This document shows positions 45,901 to 58,126 of a stretch of DNA of 64,000 nt, in pieces (positions within the stretch are counted from its first letter, which is position 1; each line of letters starts with the position of its first letter). The position numbers and the translations under genes were made by a program. The stretch covers positions 9,502,001 to 9,566,000 of the forward strand of contig CM036629.1 of assembly GCA_020746105.1 (NCBI GenBank). The letters are read 5' to 3'. The notes beneath the pieces were generated by a model. That model was given only the letters and a program-made list of their open reading frames with translations, ran no database searches and had not been told where the DNA came from. This stretch comes from Trogon surrucura (taxonomy: Eukaryota; Chordata; Aves; Trogoniformes; Trogonidae).

Positions 45901-48900
45901 TCTCTTTCTTTTTTAATCTCTTCTTCATCATTCTATTTGTCCCTTTTTAATGTTCCCATTTTCCGTCCTACTACCCTTGCATTCCTACTCCTTCTTGCCC
46001 TTGCATCTGTCTCTGCTCTCCATCTGTTTTGCGGAACAGGTTGCAGAGCAAGTTATATAATAACTTTCAAATCCTCCTGCTGAAATTGGCTGCAATCAGC
46101 CTGCTGCTTTTACACGTGCTGAGTCAACCTGAACTTCTAGACATAGTCCTTCCAGTGTACGAGACTGACAGAAGCAGTGCTGGTTCAGCAAAGTCAACAT
46201 GAATAAAGGTGAGAGTAGGCAGCTGCAAAAATAAGGCCCAGATTAAACTTTTGGCTGTTTGTTCTCTTTAGGCTTTGAAGTATGAAGGTTTTTAAGTTAT
46301 TTTATAATGTAGGTTCAACTGGTGGAAGAAAGTAGTTCCATTATGTCCTCTTTTTATACTGGACAATCCTAAAAATCAACATCCTTAGAAAATATTCATT
46401 AAAGTGTCTTCTGGTGACTACAAAAACTGAAGCCAGTGTAGAAACTGAATTGATGTATCATTCATCGTCTTCTAGATTTAATCCTGTCAAGGCAAGAATT
46501 TATGTTCGTTGAAGTCTATAAAGCCATTCCCAGTAACAGAGGATTAGCACCTACAGGTATAGTTGGAATTGCTATTTTTCTCCTACTTTCTTCTACATTG
46601 AATTCTATATCAAAATACCAGTATCTTTCAGCGTATTTTCTTCCTCAGCTATCACTCTCTCTCCTTTCAAGTTTTCTGTTGTCTTTATTTTCTCCTCCTC
46701 AGTTCCATTAATCACTTTTTCCAGTATTACAGCCATTACTAACAAACACCACTCCTTACCTCATGAACCTTCTTAAATATTGCGTATTTGCTTCAAATTT
46801 TCATAACTCCTTAAGCCAAAGATTATCATCTGCATGTACATACGTTCATATAAGTATGCCTGCACATGCGCAGCATCTGTCATGATAAACCCTCAGGTAC
46901 TGAGGGCTGTTAATACACAAAGGTAACAACAGAGAGGCTATTACCAATTATAGAATTAATGACTGTATCATTCATTCTGTTCTCTCACACTGGTTAATTA
47001 ATACTCTCTCATCAAAACAAGCCAGTATTTTTCATCTTTCTGGACCAGTGCCAGCAATACAATGTGGTTTGTTGAAATGTACTCCAAAACATGCTCTCTC
47101 TTACGCTCTGATACACTGTGCACAGTTGCCATCTTTTAACGTCTTTCAATGCAAATTAGATGGGATTGGCAGGAGAGTACAAACTGATTTTAGGCAATAA
47201 CATTTTGGTACAATAGGTGATCTCACAAATCTAGCATTTTCTTTTTATTTCACTTCCCTCATTCTTGAGTTCCACTGCTTCCAATACATCATAAAATTAT
47301 ATTCTTGGATGTATTCAAACCTTATTCATATTTCTAACAACAAAACACTTGAGGTTTTTGTTTGTCTGCTTGTTTTGGCTTTTTTTTTCTGTTGTTGTTC
47401 ATTCTGTTAATCACCTTTTATCGGTATTCCATCTCCCATAACCAAAGCAGATTTGCCCACAGTCCTCTAGGTTTGCTGAGAAAATCACAGACAATATCAC
47501 ACACAGTTCATCAGGAATGAGGTATGCATTTATGGCTACTTATCCTGCTACAATACACTCAATTTCATGGTAAGGACACAATTCAGTACGCCATCTAGAA
47601 GTGCCTGTTACCAACTTTGTGCCCCTTTTTCTGGGCAGCCAGATGAAGCATGAAATATTTCCTCCTGACTCCCTCGTCCTCTTTCCCATCACTATTATAC
47701 AAAAAACAAGAACTAATCCCATACCATAAATGTAAATGCTTTTACCTCATTTGACCCATTCTAGACCTGTAGGATCCAAAGATTCTAAAGCAGTTCTTTC
47801 TGTGGTTTCACACCACTTGCCAGTCCCAATTGTTCTTAAAATATCACCTGAAATATTTTTCCTCATTATCTAAGAAATTTGAAATAACAATACTTCAAGT
47901 TCCATATATGGCAATTCTTGAATTATGATGTTCTTCTTCCACTGCCTTTATCTTAAACTCTTTCGGTACCTAGAATCAATGTTCCCATATTTAAACCAGT
48001 GTATAAAAACTATATGACTACCCTTGTTTAGGTGTGGCAGTTTGAAAAAGTCAATAGTGTGTGACAATTTAAGTAAAAATAGGCCTGTATGATCTACAAA
48101 TGACCCAGCTCAGAAGGTATTCAAATATTCATATGATTAAAGACACAGGGGTTTTTTTTCATTTGGTACAAGGAAATTGTCTTTGTTTAAATGGATGTTT
48201 AATCTCTCATTCTCTCTGGCTAGACTGTATTTAAATATTAAGGGAAAAATGCTTTAAAGAGCATAGCGTCTGTAAAACTTCATTATCTGGTGACTCTGGC
48301 ACTATAATGTTTCATTGTGTAATGTTTTCATTTACAAGTTATGTCATAAAAGTGAGATTACACTGAAAACTCTTCTCCCTAGCATTGAATACAACAGAGG
48401 CATATCCAGAGATGCTTCCCGAGCTGCAGAAGCTGTTAGTGGAGCTGCAGCATGTGGAACAATGTATCTTTCAAACTGCTTCCAGAAAAAAATTTCTCCA
48501 TCTGCTTGCTACTTGGTAGTAAATAGGATCAGAATAAAATGGATTTTAAAATAACGGAGAATGTATTAAACAGCAAGATGTTCTAAGTTCAAGTATTTCC
48601 GCATTGTTTTGGCATGATTGTTACAAATCAGCATTTCTTGTAATGTTTTCTTTTACAGATGAACTCTGATGCAACACCATTTCCCATTACATTTTAAATT
48701 TGCTTTAAGAGAGTTTAAAAAGTTATTAGTGATCAGTAGTGAAGTAAAGAAGAATCAAGCCAAACATATCTCATTAAATCCATACCTCATTTTGACTGTG
48801 CCTCACTTCATTTTGAATAAGAATTCTCATGAGAATTTCTAAATCAGTATTTGTGCTAATTCTTGTCAAGATTATTCTACAAATATGTCAGTGCAACTGA

Positions 48901-49289
48901 GTAATGAAAGAGAAGTTGAAAGATGCAGTGCTTCATCTACAAGACAGCCCAGTAGTATAGTATCACAGCAGACTTTTTTTTGACAAAAGGGCTGAAGCAC
49001 TTCCAGTGCTCAATGGATATTAGAAGCATAGGGAGGATGTAAGTTTTGCTTCATGAAATCAGAATTAAAACTGAAAATTACTGAGTCACTCATCTCAACA
49101 TATATCTAGAGGAAAAAAAAAAATTCCAGAAAAAAAACCCCAACAAACCCTGGGGAAAAAAAAAAGCTTTTTCATTCTAATATAGTGCAAACTATATTTT
49201 TTTTAAAAAAAAAGTATATTTAAAACAATATTGGAAAGTCCCATATCAATAATTTCAAAACTTTATTCTTTTTTTGAAATGAGATTCTG
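45901..49289. other. Noncoding DNA with a weak exon-like block at 46.04-46.21 kb
   Basis: A long pyrimidine-rich stretch (45901-46030) is followed by GGAACAG (AG at 46038-46039), an open frame of about 50 codons and an AAAG|GTGAGA donor-like site at 46205-46214 (see findings). No known protein is recognised. The remainder is AT-rich, with A-tracts at 49113-49165 and a T8A9 junction at 49197-49213. Confidence 0.4.
49113..49165 (+). repeat. A-rich/ACCCC mosaic tract
   Basis: A11, TTCCAG, A8, CCCCAACAAACCCTGGGG and A10. Similar in style to the A/C mosaics at 12.5, 15.2 and 24.6 kb. Confidence 0.85.
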
Positions 49290-49816
49290 AAATACATCTG
49301 GAATATTGTGGCCAGTTCTGGGCTCCTCAGGTCAAGAAGGACAGGGAGCTGCTGGAGAGAGTCCAGCGCAGAGCCACAAAGATGGTGAAGGGAGTGGAAC
49401 ATCTCCCTTATGAGGAAAGACTGAAGGAGCTGGGGCTCTTTAGCTTGGAGAAGAGGAGGCTGAGGGGTGGCCTCATTAATGTTTATAAATATGTCAAGGG
49501 GGAGTGTCAGGAGGACGGAGCCAGGCTCTTTTCAGCGGCATCCACTGACAGGACAAGGGGCAATGGGTGGAAGCTGGAACACAGGAGGTTCCATAAAAAT
49601 ATGAAGAAAAACTTTTTTACTGTGAGGCTGACAGAGCACTGGCACAGGCTGCCCAGGGAGGTTGTGGAGTCTCCTTCTTTGGAGACATTCAAAACCCGCC
49701 TGGACGCGTTCCTGTGCGCTCTACTGTAGGTGATCCTGCTCTGGCAGGGGGGTTGGACTAGATGATCTTTGAGGTCCCTTCCAACCTCTAACATTCTGTG
49801 ATTCTGTGATTCTGTG
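49290..49816 (+). mobile_element. CR1 LINE, best copy: open ORF2 C-terminus and intact tail
   Basis: A 5'-truncated CR1 of about 527 bp. The ORF2 C-terminal frame is open from the left edge ([19 protein letters not shown]) through [66 protein letters not shown] and LDAFLCALL to the TAG at 49727-49729. The 3'UTR keeps GATCCTGCTCTGGCAGGGG, TTGGACTAGATGATCTTTGA and GGTCCCTTCCAACC. It ends in three direct copies of the 8-bp tail unit ATTCTGTG (about 49793-49816). The catalytic RT and endonuclease domains are missing, so it is not autonomous. Lack of frame breaks over ~140 codons suggests a relatively young insertion. It is not a host gene. Confidence 0.96.
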
Positions 49817-52098
49817 AAATATAGATAACCTTGTTTTTATGAAGCATTTCAAATACAAAAGAACCATGTGCCCTGCAATAATTCTACTGGGTTTATGATT
49901 TTGGTACTTTTCTTTTTAAACTCAGATAGTAATTTATACTAGGTACTGCACACATGTACTTACAATATATGTACAAGTCAGCCCAAACAGAGGAAGGAAG
50001 AAGTACTTTAAGACTGACTTTTACATATGAGATAACAACTTTGTCATGTAAGTAGTTCAGAGCACACCAGAAACTAATCTCAGGTGAGCAGATTCCCACT
50101 CAAGTGCCTTTAATGTTTCTTTTTCTCTAGCTCAATAATCACAAATGCAAAATGAAATTGTATTTCTTAATATCTATCAGAATTTTGGGAAATAATATTC
50201 ATACTATAAATTCTGAAAAGAATTCTGTCTCACTGAGAGCAAAAACATCTAGATATAGTAGAATTTTCTGTTTATTGTGTAGTGGAAGCTAAACAGAAAA
50301 GTTTGGGGTTGTTGTTTTTTCATTATTTCTATAGGTTAGAAAACAAAAACTTCAGTTTAAAGGTTATTATGGCTATTGTGCTAGGCAGTCTATAAACAGA
50401 CATACAGCACTTAGTTCCTTTCCTCAGTGAGACTGTAATTATATTAGTGCCAGCCCCTATAAAAGACCTAAGTCTGCAGTGTTCTTGCTTTCCACAGCAA
50501 GTCATTTACACTTCTCGCAGTTTACTCCATCCAAGTCTTACAGCCAGTGGGAAATTCATTGTATTTGGATTAGGCCAATAGTAATTTCTAATCAGTATTT
50601 AATAATTTGCTGATGAAACTACATTAGATATACAAAGAGGGATTTACACAGTAGAAAAAAGGCCTTATGGGAAGCAGTAGTTTAGCAAGGTATAGTTGCA
50701 GCAGGAGTTAGCAGAATTCTACCACATATAAGTCTTCAGCTTCTAGAGTTTCACAGCTCTCGAATAGGAGTGTACTTGGATTTATTTATTCACAAGCCAT
50801 TGTATCTTACACCATAGATTTGATATCATTCAGTGCTAAACCATTCCAGAGTTAAAAATTATTCTACATTAACCGTCCTTATACAGTTGCTGAAAGCATT
50901 TGTGGTTTATGTCATGTCTCATTATTCACCTTACTGCAGATCTGTGGGTGTAATAATCATAAACTGATCCTAATGTGCTACTCTATAGTATTACTGAAAT
51001 CCAGTAAACTAATCTAAGTAGTCATGTTACTTGACCACTGTGGATCTGGAAGTTGTTGTTATAAACAGCAATGCATTTTTGCATTTTCACATGGAAAATT
51101 TCAACACACTTGAGTCCTGTATCATACAAACTAAAACTAAGGTATTAAAAATTAGTAAAGGTGGCAGCCATGAAAATAGAGTTCCTTCTTCCAAACAGAA
51201 GTAATCTACACATCACCTCTACATCAGGAACGTGAAATGTGTAACTAACAATCTGAACAGAAAAATAGCATGCTCTGGTTATACATGGTCAACGAAAAAT
51301 CAGAACAGTTTTTGAAAATTTTAAGCAGTGATACTCTGTAAAAAGATGGATGGAAGGTCGCATTATGTTAACTCAAATAATGAGACAAGAGAGCTCAAAT
51401 ACTACACTCTAACTTTGGCAGTGGACTACAGAGCCTGCAATTATTTTGGCAATTTTGAAGTCCAGTGGATACCTGACATTGTTCTCTCAAAGTCTTTGTT
51501 TTTAACTCCTAGACTATACACACTTTATGAATAACTTCGGACAGGAAGTACCACGATTAATCTATTTTCTCCTCTATCTGATCTCTTCACTATTGCCTTT
51601 GACCTCTGGGTAAATTAGATTTCATTTTAAGTTGCACATCCATTACATCTTCATACGGACTCCTAGAGTGCACTTATTTTGAAATCAGATGTTTGTACAA
51701 CAAAGAAATTTTACTCTTCAAAAAGAGCAAGCATCTCACATTAAATACAAACCCATGATACAAGTCTATGCTTTGAAGAATAATAAAAGGGAGAAAAGAA
51801 AACCAGCAATATTTTAAAGACTAAAACCATTCACAGGTTACTCAAAAAGTCATTCTGCCATTAATGCAGAATTCAACAAAAAGATTTATTTCAATGAAGA
51901 CTGCAGGATTCACCATTAAACCTTTTTCCACCTAGAAAGGCTATCAGTATGATGTTAATCTGCATACATTTCTCTGTGTTCTTCATAAATGACAAAGGAT
52001 ATTTGAAATGAGCCCAGAGGTAATTGTCTAGATTTATGCAACCATGTTTACAGCAGCTCTACATCAGATCTTGTTTTAATATACATACAAAAAGTTCA
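49817..52098. other. Noncoding AT-rich DNA
   Basis: No gene or repeat recognised between the two CR1 fragments. Frames are under 70 codons. Confidence 0.6.
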
Positions 52099-52215
52099 TA
52101 ATCATAGACCTGGTTAGGTTGGAAAAGACCTTTAAGATCCTCCAGTCCAACCATTAACCTAGGAATGCCAGGTCCACCACTACACCATGTCACTAAGCAC
52201 CACATCTACATGTGA
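52099..52215 (-). mobile_element. CR1 LINE tail fragment, reverse orientation
   Basis: The plus strand reads AATCATAGACCTGGTTAGGT, GGAAAAGACCTTTAAGATCC, CCAGTCCAACCATTAACCTA, CACCACTACACCATGTCACT and AAGCACCACATCTACATG. This is the antisense of the 3'UTR of an older CR1 subfamily with the GGTTGGAAAAGACCTTTAAGATC signature. It is strongly 5'-truncated and has no coding sequence. Confidence 0.88.
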
Positions 52216-55200
52216 AGCGCTTTGGTTTGCTTTACTAACACTGCAAACACAAAAAGCCAGGAAACAATAGTGTGAGCCACTACATACTTCGTTCCAACAA
52301 GCACACACTTAAAACCCACACACATTACTAACAATTCTGCTAAGGACTAACTACAACTCTCAACATGACCTGTTTCCAGTAGGGAAATGGGCCTGTTCTA
52401 CAAGATAACTGAAGTCTTGCTGTAACGAATTTGTAGTGCATTAAGGTTTTTTCTTCCCTCCTCCAGTATATTTTTTTTTACCTGGGGTTAATTTGCAATT
52501 ATTAACTGGGGTAAAGTACAGATAAGAATAGGAAGAAGATGTAAAAATTTGCAAAAGGACAACAGTGTAAATGCCTGAAAGGATGCCTTTAAATTTTAGT
52601 ATAACTATCGCTGATCACAATGTCATAAGAGAATAACTGCCACAGGATGGTAATGACCTCAGAGTCCTACAATAGGCCAAAATCTAGATAGGGACCAACA
52701 CCTAATAAAAAACAAACAAACAAAAAAACCCCACAACATAAACCTATATTATGGTAATTACATACCAAAAGATTTGACGATTTCAAACTGACTCTGAAGT
52801 GAACCCTTCTTTGCATTTACAAATAGCTGTAGTCATTAGCCCACTGAAGTTTGTACATTTTATATTAGTGCTGATGGACTACACTCACAAAGAGTGAGTG
52901 ACTAATGTCAATACACCCAACTACTCAATATTGCTCATCTTTTCCTTAAAAAAATATAGTAAAGTGGTGCTTAAATATGCATTGAAAGTTGAACAGTGGA
53001 ATAGTATTTCTTACAGGAAAAACTCATTAAATTCACACCAGCAGATAATCTGGCAATCATTACCCAGCTTACCTCCTGCAAAGTCAGTGGGACAAAATTT
53101 TACCCAGGCATGGGAAATTTTTCTAAGAAAGTGAGTGTAAATTAATAATAATATGGCACCTCCCTGCTTTAAAGTTTGTTGAAATTACTTTTATTTCTTC
53201 AAAGTTTATCTTACAATCACAAAAGTTAAATAGAAATCACTCAGAGAAATATGCAACTGTATCTTCCTTTTACTTACGGCTTGCTAAAGATTCACAGTCC
53301 TGAATTTTACAGAATAGCATAAAAGACTTGCTGACCTAGAACCTTAACTATTCAAGGTAGTAGTCTATTACCTACTTAATTTGGGGAGCAATGTGACCTT
53401 CCATGGGAATTTTGATGTGAATACTATACAGGCAGATGCCGGGGATAGTCAGAGTACCACCAATGCCAAGGAGCTCAGTTCATTGTAGCAGTGAGCCAGT
53501 GAGCTATAATTTAAAGGGTCAAAAGCCTTCTGTTATTTTCTTATGGGGCTTTTCTCTTTTGATGACTGTGCTAACAGACCCTGTTCTATTTATTCATTGA
53601 AATTTATGTTTATATTCCACCGGAGACACTCATCTATCTGCCAACCTGTGTCAGCAGAATTATAAACCTGTCAGCGACACAGTATTTTAGTAGTAACCTA
53701 CATTGGCTGTAAAAAACAAATGCAAATGTTCAGACAATTACTTATATACAATAAAACTAGCACTTTCTAACATATAATGCTGTCAAATAAAATAGTGACA
53801 CTACTCATCTTTAAAACAATGAATTTACATCATCTACTTTGAATCACATTCAGGTTTTGGAAGGCTTTATTTCATCTCCTACCTTAAGAAAATTGCAGGC
53901 AATTTCAGATATGTCCAGAATGTGGTTAAACATGCAAGTGCCAAAAAAACCTTCCTGAGGCATTTTGCAAGGCTGAGCTGAAATTAAATACAGTCCACTG
54001 AATTCAACCATACAAAAGTTACCTCTCCTAACCCATAGGTGTTAACACACTGGAAATTGGCTTGTCAATATGCATGTAGTTATTAGCATATTGGACTATA
54101 TATGGTAAAAATGCTTGATAATAGTCAAGTAATGTATTTGCCATAAAGCGTTAATTCCACTCCTTTTCACCTTCATGGGTGAGGTTATTTACTTTATAGA
54201 ATCCAACTCAGCAACAATATAATACTAAGGGAGCGGGGTGGGAAACAGGTTCCTTACACAGCCACAGTAAAGAAAGCTGTCTCAGGACCTAATGTCTTGG
54301 CTTTAACCTTGTATTTACAGCTGAAGATGTACTAAAACTTATGACCTAATGCAGCCAAAAGGTATGCAGCAGACTTATGTGGACAGTACACTAACCAACG
54401 TGTTTCACTGTTTGTTAAACCTTTACAATGCATGTTCCTCATATTATCATTAAATAAGGAATAGAACACATTGCAAGAGGTTATCTGGCATATTTTCCTA
54501 CCCCAAGGTTTTATGGAAGTGCGCTTTTTGCTAGTCTATTGTGTTTGTATGTATGCAGGCACAATAAGCAATTAGTGTCCAAGTCTTTAAATTAGTTATA
54601 AAATTAATCACAGCATATTAAAACTATAAAACAGCACTTGTAATATGTGCTCATTTTATAGATAAGCTAAATTAGCATAGCCATTGCAAATTAGCTCCAT
54701 TTCAGGAGCTACAAAGACAAACAGATCCCATCCTTTAGTCTCTGTATGTACAAGGATTATGAAGGATTTGATTCATAATAGCCAGACTAATTATATTTAC
54801 ACACTTAGGGCATTCTTTCGTACAAGTTCTAGTTTCCATTCAAGAACCATATAAAGTGTTTAAATGTATAAAGCCATATCTCTTGTCTGCTAAATATTAT
54901 AAAGGAAATTAAAAAAATCATATTGGGTTTTAAAAAATAAAGATTAATGTTAAATCCATGTATTTATATTTTAATTAGTGTGCCATTGAAAATGAAGAAG
55001 TAACATCTTTTCTTCCACTTAAGATACTTCACATTCTCTTACTTAAGGGGTATTTTGTAACTGAAAAAAATCTAGACAGTTTTTTTTCAGTTGGGAGTTT
55101 CTTCTCAATTTTCTCCCCTCACACTTAAAAAGTAACAATTTCTGAATCCTTCCTATAGGAAAGAGGATGTTATTAATAAGCCACCTACATTCTGGCTTCA

Positions 55201-55254
55201 AGTTTTTAGTTAAAATCCTTAAAAAATCTGTGGTCCCTATTGCAATGAAACTTT

Positions 55255-55291
55255 AAAAAAACCAACCAAACAAACAAACAAACAAAACAAC
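55255..55291 (+). repeat. Low-complexity (AACC)/(AAAC)n tract
   Basis: A6 followed by AACCAACC and four AAAC units. It resembles the array at 25.23 kb and the A/C mosaics elsewhere. Confidence 0.9.
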
Positions 55292-58088
55292 TTTCCAATA
55301 AACAGCATTTTCATCGTAAACTAGAAGCTTCAGAAATTCACAATTTTAAACTTAACCATGAATAAATCAACAAGTTTTTCCAGTAGAACTTGTACTGATG
55401 GTATCTTGGTCTTCCTAATATCAAAGCAAGAGTATCCAGAAGTAATAAAAGCAACACAGAAAATTTAAGTAGAAACCAAAGAAGGAGTTCCATAGTCTCC
55501 CAATAGATGAATGAGTAGTTATTATGTAATAATCTCCTTGAGTCTTATTTATCTTTGTAGTCATGAAAGTTTCTGTGTAGTTTCCCGCACCCCCAGGTGA
55601 GGAAGAGAATACCAGAAGAATAATGGGGGAATGAATTTCACTCACCTCAAGAAAAATCTCAGGAAAGCCCTCTATGATATTTCCCTTATTCTTGGGTTTA
55701 CAGATTTATACTTGAGAGAAATAAGTTCCGTTACATCTACAGAGCTGCAGACAAATTTTCAAAAGAACTAAGCATGCTGGGGGTCAAAGTCTTTTAAAAC
55801 TCCAGTCTTAGGTGTCACGGTGGGAATTGTGCTGGTGAGTGTATTTGAAAATCCGGTCCTGATATACATGCCCTAATCAGAGTCAAGATCTTTTAAAATT
55901 CTGTCTCCAGCAACAAGTGCTTGAAAATCAGGCTTTGGACTCTTCAAAGTTTAATTTTATTTAATAGATCCTTTTCAGACATTCTGAGTATCTACAGTTC
56001 ATCTTTAAGTTGACATGATCACTGGATCCTCAACATGTATGAATTACTGACCTATACTCATTTATAGATACTCTGGTTATTCATTACTGGAAAATTACAG
56101 AGTCCACTTCTTATATCCCTTTCTCAGTCACATTCTTTGACAATGTAACTTCCAACTAACTTCTGTTCCTTGTGATCCCCTTAGCTGTTAAAGACTAGCC
56201 AAATTAATTCAGCATACTCACTATAATAATATTCTAAATTACATAATATGATCCAGAAAAGGTTTTGACAAGACAGAGAGCCAAGGGACTGAAAGGTGAT
56301 AGTCTTTTGCCACTTCTGAGTGATGTGGCTGCCAAAACTCATGGACTTAAGGAGGTTTGACCTTGCACAGGCAGTGATCTGTCTTCATGAAACTCACTGT
56401 CACATGCACATGCCTTTCACAAAGGAAGAATTGAAACTATAAAACAAGAGAACCTTGGATATCCATAAGGAGAAAAAATGTATAAAAGTTTTCAGGGCCT
56501 CCCCAACAACTAAAATTAACTCTGAACCACCCATGTGGATATATTCTGATGCAAACAAATTTGCCACAAGCCATAGTGATTACTATCTTCCATGGCCACC
56601 ACAACTGCAAATTAAAGTTTCTTTCTCTTACCAGGGCTAAAACGTACTAAGTCTTCATTAGCACAGAAAGACATTTTGTCTGCAAGGACGAAAATGTTGC
56701 AGTGCCAAACGTGGTTTGAAAGGATAAGAAAGCATTCAGCATAACAAAACATGCATTTTTAAAGAAGGTCAGTATCATTTAATGCTACTGTTCTAGGTTC
56801 AGCAAATCTGTTCATTTTTTCATCACCCTCACAGAAAATATAAATAGCCATTAGGAGCCAGAAGGGCTAAGGGAAATGCAATGTTTTAATTGCTTTGCCT
56901 TGGGAACGTTGCAGAAGTTGGTCTTGCACAACGGGTATGCTGACAGCTCAAACAGAGATTTATCTACAGAATTTGAAACTGCTTTAAAAAGAACGCACAC
57001 AAGCCTGACAGAAAGTACTGACTGAAGAGTCACTGTTAGCTTATTAAACAATATAAATGAAGGAAGAATGCATTCATAGCTGCTTTGCTGTGTCCATCTG
57101 GATCCTTTTAGGCCAAAAGGAGTAGCATGCTACTGAGTGACAGAATTCAGAGGGAATTTGAAGAAATACAAGGTGAATCATTATTGCTCTGTACAGGAGA
57201 TAAATGTATTTATCACCAGACTTTTATTTTCTAACATTTTGAGAGCAAACAATTAGCATCATGGTGGAATTTTAGGTATTTTTAATTTGAGGAAATGTAA
57301 ACCTGATGATTTATTGTACTGCTTCAAGCAGTAATCCTAATACTGGAGTCATAGCAAGGATGTCAAAGACTTATAATATTGTATACATGGTACCTAACAC
57401 AACTGTGGATCACTGCTTGGACCTTAATTAATTATATACAATTAACAAAAATCAACACTATCTGGTTTCTATTTTAACAGTTTTGATATATATATGAGGT
57501 GATTGATATTCATACCACAGTGTGTAAATCACTAAGGTATACACAGCTATATAAAAATACACATAAGGAAAAGAAAAAAAGAAATCACTTCCCACTCTTC
57601 AAGGAGCTCTGTAATCGTCAAACATGCAACAGCTAACAGATAAAATTAAAATAAATTATATTATATATAATGAAAAGAGTGGGCTACATAGTCCAGGTTA
57701 AAACAAGTATTTTAGTCACATCTCAGTTTTGCCAAGCTTCAATATTTTATGGCAACTCACATGTTATTTTAAAAGACCTTCCCACTGAAATAAGCTGTTC
57801 GCATTAAATATTCTGATTTTAGTCTGAATTCAACAAACAGCAAAGTGATATAACCCTCAAGACTCTCAGTGTGAAACCTATAAAGGTTATTGGTTTTGGA
57901 TGTTTTTTAATAGGTTCATTATTTCAAACCAAGCTCATGATATTTACACATCAGAATTGTGCAATACCGCTTCTTAAAGGCTTCTTTCAGAATTAATGGG
58001 AAGATATGACCAAGCTACCAATAAAACCATGAAAAAAGCTTGCTTTAATTGCTTGCATCCTAAAAGAAATCTAAAAATCTATCAATTT

Positions 58089-58126
58089 AAAACAAACAAA
58101 AACCCAACACCATCACAAAACCAAAC
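58089..58126 (+). repeat. A/C-rich low-complexity tract
   Basis: AAACAAACAAAAACCC followed by ACACCATCACAAAACC and AAAC, again only A and C apart from single T residues. Confidence 0.8.
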
